Shown here in pieces: positions 9,301 through 15,196 of a DNA stretch of 64,000 nt. The DNA is from JAUWOY01 sp034431315. GTDB taxonomy: Bacteria > Chloroflexota > Anaerolineae > VGOG01. The stretch spans positions 37,687 to 101,686 of the forward strand of contig DAOUDK010000034.1 in NCBI GenBank assembly GCA_034431315.1. Reading direction: 5' to 3'. How positions within the stretch are numbered: position 1 is the first letter of the stretch; each line of letters begins with the position of its first letter. The notes beneath the pieces were generated by a model. The model was not told the origin of the DNA and made no database searches. It saw nothing but the letters and a program-made list of their open reading frames with translations. The translations under genes were made by a program, and so were the position numbers.

Positions 9301-9614
9301 TGGTGGCGAAAAAGCCCATCCTCCGCGACTACGTGGTCTCCGTGCGTTTGACCGATGGCGCTGGGCGACCCCTCTCTCAGGACGATACCGTCCCTGCGCT
9401 GGGGGCCATCCCCACCTTGAAGTGGATACGAGGCTCATCTATCGCCGATGTGCATTTTGTACCCGTTCCCACAGACGCCCAGGCGGGCCCTTTCAGACTG
9501 AGCTTGATCGTCTACGATGCCTTCACCATGCGGAAGCTGGGTGTCCTCGACGACCGATTGGTTAAGCTGGGTCCGAGCGTGCCCCTGGCACAACTGGAGC
9601 TTCAGCAAGACTGA
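6360..9614 (+). CDS. DUF2723 multi-pass membrane protein with C-terminal beta-sandwich domains
   Basis: About 1084 residues. The N-terminal half has 10 or more membrane segments and the DUF2723 (PMT-like, GT-C) core, with SGEFQFVADILGIAHPPGYPLYT and GKLFTLIPVGDVAYRVNLMSA. The C-terminal half is extracytoplasmic, with beta-sandwich modules of the kind IRLLGYRLPEDRVPSGQPLYLDLYWQP. It likely moves or transfers a lipid-linked sugar at the membrane; acceptor unknown. ATGATG at 6360-6365 overlaps the previous stop. Five repeat-derived stretches are read in frame: residues ~12-42 (palindromes), ~306-328, ~367-386 (KLETRNGSTELAEVSKLET), ~683-697 and ~909-914 (PELVEG). Confidence 0.85.
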   Translation: MMSNNEAGSPGAGSSGLREQSPLRGLNCSPKGFVLSASSFSSALNSVLLGLGLGLYLSRIIAEATTIIWPWLASLALIIVCSVIGVGLAALGNRHGLTLTPLATLYAYVLYPRIEPILAWSVAFVAVTALVIANVPQAWEPALLQNRKGKRSFPVDSIVFVLGLGLYVRTLAPTVLPSNSGEFQFVADILGIAHPPGYPLYTMLGKLFTLIPVGDVAYRVNLMSAFFAALTLALVSRTVRRATDSAWGGVVGALALGTSTTFWAQATTANTRSLTAFFTALMLFALVSYAKVTIQRSSTSNRQVMGRRYTQISADKRESQRASALICVQNREVYLILFALAFGLGITHHGSLVFLILPFVAFLLVTKLETRNGSTELAEVSKLETSSFTGPRPLLKPLLAFLLSLSVLLYLPIRGILGAPFGPSNIATPTGFLNHVLARGFRGDMFYFASSGLLLERFAVLTNILDFQFSLGLLIAAALGALIMLGKDRRLLLLCGGAIAVQAVIAITYRAPETVEYLIPAYVPLAIIIGYGAATLGRWSRFRALNACLVSLVMLLGAIQLVNHYPSFAWLSEDRSTRQYAESVLSDAPPETLVLANWHWATPLWYLQYSEGVRPDVEVRYVYPEGAEPISATWLRRVEENVGERPLIVTNYYQEFGVTPYRFTPVGEAFAVFTSKLVQSEPAPLTLGGKPGDVARLDATFEGKIRLLGYRLPEDRVPSGQPLYLDLYWQPMVELDGNYSFFVHLVGDGGRVLGQMDIAHDMAGFKTGGGSVDRYEIQVLPTTPAGSYQLIAGVYITLPEGGWQRLTTEEGGETVLLAEVEVVSPALPPVTLHPLHQPFASGLTLIGVDYDTSLEGSRRVYLHWHRFRVDDGDYDVLLYANDDVVAGSRLPQVPLGTYLTTAHDLPLRPELVEGHLQVELRSTDNVVSRWLGPWHWPGGGRLTLPPPPPRSRYVDLGGEMLLAGVEYQRLPGDTVRVELRLVAKKPILRDYVVSVRLTDGAGRPLSQDDTVPALGAIPTLKWIRGSSIADVHFVPVPTDAQAGPFRLSLIVYDAFTMRKLGVLDDRLVKLGPSVPLAQLELQQD
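6389..6484. repeat. Cluster of three palindromes in the DUF2723 5' end
   Basis: CCGGAGC/GCTCCGG at 6389-6408, AGAACAAAGCCC/GGGCTTTGTTCT at 6412-6464 with an inner GCCCCC/GGGGGC hairpin, and CGAGC/GCTCG at 6471-6484. All are translated in frame within the N-terminal tail before the first membrane segment. Confidence 0.8.
7275..7343. repeat. CGCAGAT palindrome inside the DUF2723 gene
   Basis: An inverted repeat with GGACGCAGAT and CGCAGAT units on the left and ATCTGCG and ATCTGCGTCC on the right. It is read in frame as part of a soluble stretch between membrane segments (GRRYTQISADKRES and following). Confidence 0.8.
7459..7515. repeat. CTCGAAACTCGAAAC / GACTGAGCTCGCCGAAG repeat inside DUF2723
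   Basis: Read in frame as KLETRNGSTELAEVSKLET. Nearly the same DNA occurs outside genes at 23478-23533, directly before another gene. Confidence 0.85.
8407..8446. repeat. C-run/G-run palindrome plus 16-bp perfect palindrome in DUF2723
   Basis: CCCCCCTAACTTTGGGGGGG is followed by CTGGCGACGTCGCCAG (8431-8446). The first part matches the insertion found in maf at 41715-41760. Confidence 0.75.
9082..9102. repeat. GTCCTGAGCTTGTCGAAGGAC-type repeat in DUF2723
   Basis: A 21-bp copy with GTCCT/AGGAC ends, read as RPELVEG. Related CTGAGC..GCCGAAGG units occur at 23757-23790 and 47471-47522. Confidence 0.7.
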
Positions 9615-9646
9615 ATTGCCGTAGTTTGTGATGAAAAAACCCAAAC

Positions 9647-9675
9647 TTGCGTGAAATCAGGAGAAGTGTTATAAT
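9647..9675 (+). promoter_or_regulatory. Sigma-A type promoter of the first small paralogue
   Basis: TTGCGT (9647-9652), 17 bp, TATAAT (9670-9675), 59 bp before the ATG at 9734. No riboswitch-like fold is seen in this short leader, unlike that of the second paralogue. Confidence 0.7.
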
Positions 9676-9733
9676 CTTCCAAGATAGCCGTCATAACGAG
9701 CATCATTATTAACAGTTAGAAAGGAGCATTGAA

Positions 9734-10180
9734 ATGAGCGAAGAAGTACCTCTTGAGCCGAAGGTCAATCCCAGTCCGACCTGGAAGGTGAACACCAAGG
9801 CGCGGCTAAGTGCCTGTGATAATCGCCCTGGCCTGAAGAAGATTTACGTCAGGATCTTAGACGACAAGGGCGAGCCCCTGGGTGGGATCAAAGTGCGCTT
9901 CGATGTCGAGCCCTCCCAGGGCACGGCTTACGATCACCCGAACGTCTGGGGGCTGACTGGCGAGGACGGGTACCTGGAGTGGAACCACCTCGGCGTGCCC
10001 ACCCGCTACATGCTCTGGATGGAGGATGATGAGACTCCCCTCGTCGAGAACATCCGAACCGACCTGGGGTACGAGTACTGTCGTCCTTCGGGCGCGACAC
10101 ATGGCGGCTGGAGGCCTGTGAACAAGCCGGGTGTCTACTCCTATCGGATCGAAGTCCAGAGGAAGGGAGAGGGCGACTAG
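9734..10180 (+). CDS. Small protein with Ig-like domain, no signal peptide (paralogue 1)
   Basis: 148 residues without an export signal or membrane segment. The core, KKIYVRILDDKGEPLGGIKVRF then GLTGEDGYLEWNH, resembles carboxypeptidase-regulatory or Cna-B-like beta-sandwich folds, in which a flexible loop carries a GxPxxGxxV pattern. The ending NIRTDLGYEYC followed by PVNKPGVYSYRIEVQRKGEG is shared almost unchanged with the protein at 10721-11476. AAAGGAG precedes the start. I do not recognise a named family; a structural or binding role is inferred. The pair probably arose by duplication, since 3' flanking DNA is shared too. Confidence 0.75.
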   Translation: MSEEVPLEPKVNPSPTWKVNTKARLSACDNRPGLKKIYVRILDDKGEPLGGIKVRFDVEPSQGTAYDHPNVWGLTGEDGYLEWNHLGVPTRYMLWMEDDETPLVENIRTDLGYEYCRPSGATHGGWRPVNKPGVYSYRIEVQRKGEGD

Positions 10181-10306
10181 GGTCTAGCCTGTCGTTCCGA
10201 CTCCTTGCACATTGCTCTGAAAAGTAAGCGTTCATTGAGGATGGCCAACGGGGGCCATGAAGATTAGCCTGCAAATGGATGCTTGGCTAGGTGGAGCTAA
10301 GAGCAT
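10181..10306. other. Structured 3' region shared by the two paralogues
   Basis: No gene seen. GCACATTGCTCTGAAAA at 10207-10223 recurs after the second paralogue at 11565-11581, so the duplication took 3' flanking DNA with it. ATGGCC/GGCCAT (10241-10258) and TAGCC/GGCTA (10265-10290) hairpins precede the terminator. I could not assign it to a known riboswitch. Confidence 0.5.
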
Positions 10307-10347
10307 AACCGGCCGTTGACGTGATGTCTGCAAACGGTCGGTTTTTG
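10307..10347 (+). terminator. Rho-independent terminator after paralogue 1
   Basis: AACCGGCCGTT pairs with AACGGTCGGTT (one G-U), followed by a T-run. Confidence 0.85.
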
Positions 10348-10436
10348 TATTTTTGGGGGAGGTGTCACGCCAGAGGAGGGCTAGCCCGCGGGAGGAAAAC
10401 GTTAACTGAATCTTAACCTTACCGTCTTTTTTGCCC

Positions 10437-10465
10437 TTGACAAAGGAGGAAAAATCTGGTATAAT
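10437..10465 (+). promoter_or_regulatory. Perfect consensus sigma-A promoter before the riboswitch
   Basis: TTGACA (10437-10442), 17 bp, TATAAT (10460-10465). It is the strongest promoter in the window. Transcription would start near 10472 and run into the riboswitch. Confidence 0.92.
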
Positions 10466-10507
10466 GTAATTGGATAAGTAAAAGTATCGTTGCAATTGCA
10501 TAAGGTC

Positions 10508-10606
10508 CGAGAAAGGTAAACCCATCGAAAGGTGGGGGCGCAAAGCCACAGGTCTACGTTAGCAGATAGCAAATCGCTATCAGTTAATATGACAGCCGGG
10601 TTGCCG
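10508..10606 (+). ncRNA. Cyclic di-GMP-I riboswitch (GEMM-I)
   Basis: The conserved GEMM-I core is present: GGTAAACC leading into the CCCATC-GAAA-GGTGGG hairpin with its GNRA tetraloop, then GGGGCGCAAAGCC with the tetraloop-receptor side, a variable second hairpin (AGATAGC/GCTATC), and GCCGGGTTGCCGA closing the junction. The base before the TAAACC segment is G, as in c-di-GMP rather than cGAMP-selective members. The aptamer is followed within 20 bp by a terminator and then the secreted paralogue at 10721. It should therefore switch expression of that protein with c-di-GMP level; ON or OFF cannot be told without folding. Confidence 0.93.
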
Positions 10607-10622
10607 AAGACAGATATCAAGG

Positions 10623-10664
10623 AGCGTGCTGTTTGGAAGCAGGTCGGCCGATAGCACGCTTTTT
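10623..10664 (+). terminator. Riboswitch expression platform terminator
   Basis: AGCGTGCT (10623-10630) pairs with AGCACGCT (10653-10660) followed by TTTTT. It sits between the c-di-GMP aptamer and the gene, as expected for transcriptional control. Confidence 0.88.
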
Positions 10665-10720
10665 GGTTGAGCTTGACGAATGTAGTAACACAAAAAAATC
10701 CACAAAGGAGGTAAGAACCA

Positions 10721-11476
10721 ATGAGAATGAATACGAGGTATTTCAGGATGGCGCTGACCGCGCTGACGCTGCTGGTGTTGCTGTTTTTAGTGTCTGGAGC
10801 AACGCCTGTAAGGGGGCAGATGGCCTTCTTGTTTGTGGATGACGACAACTGCCCAGGGCCTGGCTCAGGGACTCTAGTTAATCCTTTCTGTAAGATTCAA
10901 GACGCCATTGATGCAGCTTCGCCAGGCGCCTTGATCAGTGTTGCAGAGGGGAGATACACCGAGTACCTGGACATTCCGACCGAGTATCTCACCATGGTTG
11001 TGAGCGATCTAGCGGATGAGATAGTGTCCTTTGACGTACCCGAAGGTTCTGAGGAGCCGGAGGTCCATCCCAACCCGACCTGGAAGGTGAACACCAAGGA
11101 ACGGCTGAGTGCCTGCGACAACCGCCCCGGCCTGAAGAAGATTTACGTCACGGTTTTGGACGACAGGGGCGAGCCGTTGCGAGGCGTCAAGGTGCGTTTC
11201 GACACCGAGCCTAGCGAGGGCATAGCCTACGATCACTCGAACGTCTGGGGTATGACCAACGAACAGGGATACGTGGAATGGAACCACCTGGGCGTGCCCA
11301 CCCGTTATCGCCTCTGGATGGAGGATGACGACGAACCGCTGGTCGAGAACATCCGAACTGATTTAGGCAACGAGTACTGTTACATTGGCGGAATGCCGAC
11401 GAGTTGGAGGCCAGTCAACCGTCCAGGCATCTACTCCTATCGAATCGAAATCCAGAGGAAGGGAGAGGGCGAGTAG
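10721..11476 (+). CDS. Secreted Ig-like protein under c-di-GMP riboswitch control (paralogue 2)
   Basis: 251 residues. Residues 1-33 are a signal peptide (MRMNTRYF, hydrophobic core, cut near VRGQ). Residues ~35-75 look like the first turn of a right-handed beta-helix (FVDDDNCPGPGSGT...DAIDAASPGALISVAEG) that stops early. Residues ~110-251 are ~75% the same as the protein at 9734. AAAGGAGG stands before the ATG. It is likely a surface or matrix protein, which fits regulation by c-di-GMP, a signal for attachment and biofilm. The truncated helix suggests a fusion made when the Ig-like module was copied behind a secreted leader. Confidence 0.85.
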   Translation: MRMNTRYFRMALTALTLLVLLFLVSGATPVRGQMAFLFVDDDNCPGPGSGTLVNPFCKIQDAIDAASPGALISVAEGRYTEYLDIPTEYLTMVVSDLADEIVSFDVPEGSEEPEVHPNPTWKVNTKERLSACDNRPGLKKIYVTVLDDRGEPLRGVKVRFDTEPSEGIAYDHSNVWGMTNEQGYVEWNHLGVPTRYRLWMEDDDEPLVENIRTDLGNEYCYIGGMPTSWRPVNRPGIYSYRIEIQRKGEGE

Positions 11477-11703
11477 GGCTTAGTCTGCGATTTCGCCCTG
11501 ACGATCTCAAGCTTTAGGCCTCGAGGGCCTCAGGCCAAAGGCCCGAAGGATTTCGATCCTTGGCACATTGCTCTGAAAAACTGAATGGAGGGATTTGACC
11601 GGCTAGGTATTCATTGCCCTTCCCCAGCGGCAGTTGAGACCTGATCTTGCCAGGTAACAAGTATTGCGCTGGCAGTCTTCAGATGCTGGCGCGATGATCT
11701 ACG
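11477..11703. other. Non-coding region after paralogue 2
   Basis: No gene seen. An insertion-like stretch at ~11505-11555 contains the palindromes GGCCTCGAGGGCC and GGCCTCAGGCC and is absent after paralogue 1. The shared GCACATTGCTCTGAAAA box follows at 11565-11581, then a structured region up to the terminator. Confidence 0.45.
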
Positions 11704-11738
11704 AAACGGCGGCGTCCGTATAGATGCCCGCCGTTTTT
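11704..11738 (+). terminator. Rho-independent terminator after paralogue 2
   Basis: AAACGGCGG pairs with CCGCCGTTT followed by more T. It separates this unit from the next promoter. Confidence 0.85.
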
Positions 11739-11759
11739 CGTTTCCGTCACTTGCGGGTT

Positions 11760-11788
11760 TTGCCATTCCATCAAAGATGTGCTAGAAT
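11760..11788 (+). promoter_or_regulatory. Promoter of the YfhO-like gene
   Basis: TTGCCA (11760-11765), 17 bp, TAGAAT (11783-11788). If real, the GTG at 11779 lies upstream of the transcript, and translation must start later, for example GTG 11848 or TTG 11854. Confidence 0.6.
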
Positions 11789-14700
11789 CGGCTAGCACAA
11801 CGCAAAGCCGGGATCTGGCGATCCCTGGCGAGCAGGTCAACGAGGAAGTGAGTTTGGCTGAGAAATTGGGCAGGGCGATTGTAAGATTGGGATGGAAGCT
11901 CCTCCTGATTTGTCTACTAGGGTTGGTGGCCGTTCAACCCCTGCTTAAACCCGCTATGACCTGCAGCGACGACGGGGGGCATTACCTCGTTCGCTTTGTG
12001 GAGCTCGATCATTGCCTGCGCCAGGGCTCTCTCTGGCCTCGCTGGACCCCCGACCTGGTCTATGGCTACGGCTACCCTCTCTTCAACTTTTTCCCTCCCC
12101 TGTCCTTCTATCCCGCCGAGTTCTTTCACCTGCTGGGCCTCAGCTTCGCCCAGGCCTGGAACACTGCCCTCGCGCTCTATATCTTACTCGCCGGGATGAC
12201 CATGTACCTCTTTGCCAAAGATGCCTTCGGCGAGACGGCGGCCTGGGTGGCGGCGGCGGCCTACATGTACGCGCCTTATCAACTTTACAATGCTCTCAAC
12301 CGGGGCAACCTCGGTGAGTCCCTGGCCTTGCCGCTGCTGCCCCTGATACTCTGGGCCTTTCGCCGTCTCCTCATCAGGGGCAAAATCCGCTACCTGGTCT
12401 TGAGTGCCCTGTCCTACGCCGCCCTGGTTCTCACCCACAACGTCATCAGCCTGGTCTTCACCCCCTTTCTCCTCCTTTACGTTGGCGGTTTGTGGTGGTT
12501 AAAGAAAAGAGCACCCAGGCCGCTGGTGCTCGTCGGCGCGGCGCTGTTGCTTGCCCTGGGTATCAGCGCTTTCTTCTGGCTGCCGGCTTTCTTCGAGAAG
12601 CAGTGGGTTAAGATCCACCTGGCGTTTACACCGGCTGGCATGAACTATCGCTATAATTTCCTCTCCCTGGGCGAGCTCCTCTCCCCGCCAACTCCTGTCC
12701 ACACCTCTCTCATGAATCCCGCTCCACCTCGCAGCCTGGGGCTGGCGCAGTTGATCCTGGCCCTGCTGGCTGTGGCTGGCTGGTGGGGCTTCAAGGACAG
12801 GGAAGAGCGTTTCAATGTCTTGTTCTTCTCCCTGGTTCTAATAAGCCTGACTTTCATGGTCCTGCCGCAGTCAGTGGCGGTCTGGGATTACCTGCCCCTG
12901 CTCGAATACGTTCAGTTCCCTTTTCGTTTCCTGGGGATAGCCAGCCTGGCTGCCGCTGTACTGGCCGGGGCAGCTATTAGCCTGCTCTTAGACCGAGTCA
13001 GGACAGCTTTGCCCGCCTTCGTTATCGTGCTGGCAGTCGAAGCTCTGATTATCGCCTTCAGCCTGCCCTGGCTCTACCCGCGCTACTGCTATACCACCGA
13101 GGGCCTGTCCATAGCCACTCTGGCCCAGTTGGAACGCGGCCTGGGCGTTATCGGAGCCACTTCCGCCGGCGAGTACCTGCCCATCTGGGTGAAAGAAGTG
13201 CCCTCGGAATCTGGCCTGGAAGCCATGTATCGCGCCGGAGCTCCCATTGAGCGACTGGAACCGTCTTCCTTGCCCGAGGGGACAGTGGTTGAATCAGCGG
13301 AGTACGGCCTGACCTCAGCCGACATTTTAATAGAAAGCCCTCAGCCTTTCCGAGCGGTCTTCAACACCTTCTATTTCCCCGGCTGGCGGGTCTACGTGGA
13401 CGGGAAGAAGGTGCCCATCGTTCCCACCGAGCCCTACGGCCTGGTCAGCTTCGAGGTTCCTGCGGGGGAGAGCAACCTTCAGGTGCGTTTTCAGGACACA
13501 CCCTTGCGTCTCGCTGGCAAAGTCCTTTCGACCCTCAGCGCTCTCATCGTCCTAGCGTTGATCATTTATGGGTTGGAGATTGGGGATTGGAGATTAGAGA
13601 TTGGAAGATCGTCAGGGGAGGGTGCAATCCGAAATCCATTGTGGGGCTTTCAGGCGGCTTTGGCTGTGGCTCTGCTCCTGGTCAAAGTGGGCTACGTTGA
13701 TCGCCACGATAACTGGTTCAGGCGGGGGGGCTTCGATGGGGCTCGGGTGGAGGGGGTGCAGGCGCCGCTGGAGGTCAACTTCGGTGGGGAGATGGCGCTC
13801 CTGGGCTACGATCTTCGCCCCGCTACGGTTGAGGCCGGGGAGACCCTTCGCCTGGACCTCTACTGGAAAGCGCAGCGGAAGCTGGATACCGAGTACAGTG
13901 CCTATGCCCGCCTCCAAGATGCCGAGTCAAACCTCTGGAGCCCGAAGGATAGCCGGCGACCTGGGGGCTATCGGGACTATCCTGCCACGACCATCTGGCC
14001 CCTGGACGAATACGCCCAGGACTCCCACCAGATACTGGTGCTGCCGGGCACGCCCCCCGGCGAATACGACTTGGTAGTTGGAGCCTTCTCTAAAGACACC
14101 CTGGAAGAACTGGATGTTCTGGACGAACGGGGGATCGCTGTGGGCACCTCATTGGCCGTAGGCAAGTTGACGGTGGTGCGGCCGAGGAAGCCGCCTTCCA
14201 TCGAAGAACTGGAGATACAACACCCCGTAACTATCGGGTTCAGGGCTCGGTCGGAGACCTTCGCCCAACAGTTGGAGCTACGGGGCTACGATATTGATCG
14301 CTCTGCCGTCCAGGCGGGAGAAGGTGTGCACTTGACCCTTTTGTGGCGAAGCCTGAGGAAGATGAACCAGCCCTACGCTGTCTGTCTGCAACTGGCGGAC
14401 GAGGGAGGAGGGATTGCATCAAAGAAGATTTTTCCGATTGCTACTGATTCTTACCCCACAACCCGGTGGCAGGCTGGGGAGGTAGTTCGCAGCCAGCACT
14501 ACTTCCCCGTGCCGGCGGAGACTTCAGCCGGCCGCCATCGGCTCCAGTTGGCGGTTGTTGACCAAGAGGGAAAACCGCTCGCGGCGGCGATTGACCTGAT
14601 CGAGCTGGAGATCGAGGTGCCAGAGCGCAGGATGGCGCTCCCCAGTGTCGAAAATCCCATGGAAATCAACCTGGGCGATGAGGTGACCTTCCTGGGCTAT

Positions 14701-15066
14701 GACCTGGGGACCGCGTCCGTCAGGCCCGGCGACACCCTGCGCCTGACTTTGTACTGGCAGGCCAGAAGGGAAATAGTCGGCTGGTACAAGGTTTTCACCC
14801 ATCTCTTGGACAAAGAAGGCCGCATCTGGGCGCAGAAAGACAGCGTACCAGTGGGGGGCACGCGGCCAACGACGGGGTGGGTGAGAGGCGAGGTCATCGT
14901 AGATGAGTACGAGCTGGCGGTGGACGCCGACGCTCCCGGCGGTGACTACATTTTGGAAGTCGGGATGTACGAAGAGGGCACAGGCCTGCGCTTGAGGGTG
15001 CTCAACGAGGGGGGGCAAGTCGTGGGGGATCACATTCTGCTGGGGAAGGTGAGGATCGAACTATAA
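11779..15066 (+). CDS. Large YfhO-like membrane protein with three beta-sandwich domains
   Basis: About 1095 residues at most; the true start may be 11848 or 11854 because a promoter overlaps the first codons. Residues ~35-440 hold about 11 membrane segments with an early DDGGHY motif, like YfhO/PMT-type GT-C proteins. An extracytoplasmic segment with FYFPGWRVYVDGKKV (typical of the YfhO C-domain) and another membrane segment follow. Three tandem beta-sandwich repeats then occur, each with a form of LGYDL...GETLRLDLYWKA. It probably acts on lipid-linked glycans at the membrane. GLEIGDWRLEIG at ~596-607 is encoded by a GGAGATTGG repeat inserted in frame beside a membrane segment. Confidence 0.82.
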   Translation: MLESASTTQSRDLAIPGEQVNEEVSLAEKLGRAIVRLGWKLLLICLLGLVAVQPLLKPAMTCSDDGGHYLVRFVELDHCLRQGSLWPRWTPDLVYGYGYPLFNFFPPLSFYPAEFFHLLGLSFAQAWNTALALYILLAGMTMYLFAKDAFGETAAWVAAAAYMYAPYQLYNALNRGNLGESLALPLLPLILWAFRRLLIRGKIRYLVLSALSYAALVLTHNVISLVFTPFLLLYVGGLWWLKKRAPRPLVLVGAALLLALGISAFFWLPAFFEKQWVKIHLAFTPAGMNYRYNFLSLGELLSPPTPVHTSLMNPAPPRSLGLAQLILALLAVAGWWGFKDREERFNVLFFSLVLISLTFMVLPQSVAVWDYLPLLEYVQFPFRFLGIASLAAAVLAGAAISLLLDRVRTALPAFVIVLAVEALIIAFSLPWLYPRYCYTTEGLSIATLAQLERGLGVIGATSAGEYLPIWVKEVPSESGLEAMYRAGAPIERLEPSSLPEGTVVESAEYGLTSADILIESPQPFRAVFNTFYFPGWRVYVDGKKVPIVPTEPYGLVSFEVPAGESNLQVRFQDTPLRLAGKVLSTLSALIVLALIIYGLEIGDWRLEIGRSSGEGAIRNPLWGFQAALAVALLLVKVGYVDRHDNWFRRGGFDGARVEGVQAPLEVNFGGEMALLGYDLRPATVEAGETLRLDLYWKAQRKLDTEYSAYARLQDAESNLWSPKDSRRPGGYRDYPATTIWPLDEYAQDSHQILVLPGTPPGEYDLVVGAFSKDTLEELDVLDERGIAVGTSLAVGKLTVVRPRKPPSIEELEIQHPVTIGFRARSETFAQQLELRGYDIDRSAVQAGEGVHLTLLWRSLRKMNQPYAVCLQLADEGGGIASKKIFPIATDSYPTTRWQAGEVVRSQHYFPVPAETSAGRHRLQLAVVDQEGKPLAAAIDLIELEIEVPERRMALPSVENPMEINLGDEVTFLGYDLGTASVRPGDTLRLTLYWQARREIVGWYKVFTHLLDKEGRIWAQKDSVPVGGTRPTTGWVRGEVIVDEYELAVDADAPGGDYILEVGMYEEGTGLRLRVLNEGGQVVGDHILLGKVRIEL
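13567..13606. repeat. GGAGATTGG tandem repeat inside the YfhO-like gene
   Basis: Four GGAGATT/GGGGATT-type units read as GLEIGDWRLEIG. The repeat joins a membrane segment to the next in frame. Confidence 0.8.
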
Positions 15067-15098
15067 GACCTGACAGGTTTCGGAAACCTGTCAGGTCT
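15066..15098. terminator. Perfect hairpin after the YfhO-like gene
   Basis: 15-bp perfect arms (AGACCTGACAGGTTT and its complement) with a 3-bp loop, starting at the stop codon. It has no T-run. It may end transcription or may be a member of the interspersed palindromes. Confidence 0.6.
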
Positions 15099-15114
15099 GG
15101 CCGGGGCGCGACTT

Positions 15115-15168
15115 TTTACAAACTCTTTACATTAGCCTCAACAATTCCTAACATCCCTGTGCTATAAT
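15115..15168 (+). promoter_or_regulatory. Promoter with 11-bp ladder of TTTACA-like boxes (1 of 3)
   Basis: TTTACA at 15115 and 15126, CTCAAC at 15137, CTAACA at 15148, then TATAAT at 15163. Boxes start 48, 37, 26 and 15 bp before the -10 hexamer. No consensus -35 is seen. The same register recurs at 20347 and 21339, which points to a shared activator binding direct repeats, as PhoB/PhoP-type regulators do. Confidence 0.8.
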
Positions 15169-15196
15169 AAAGGCAAAAGTGAAAGGAGAAAGTCCT

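Noticed and set aside
10181..10306. A second riboswitch after paralogue 1
   Set aside because: Hairpins are present, but I find no match to a known aptamer, and a terminator follows with no gene under its control.
10401..10417. TTAAC boxes 11 bp apart before the riboswitch promoter, as a fourth member of the TTTACA ladder
   Set aside because: Only two boxes, one base out of register, and the promoter has a perfect -35.
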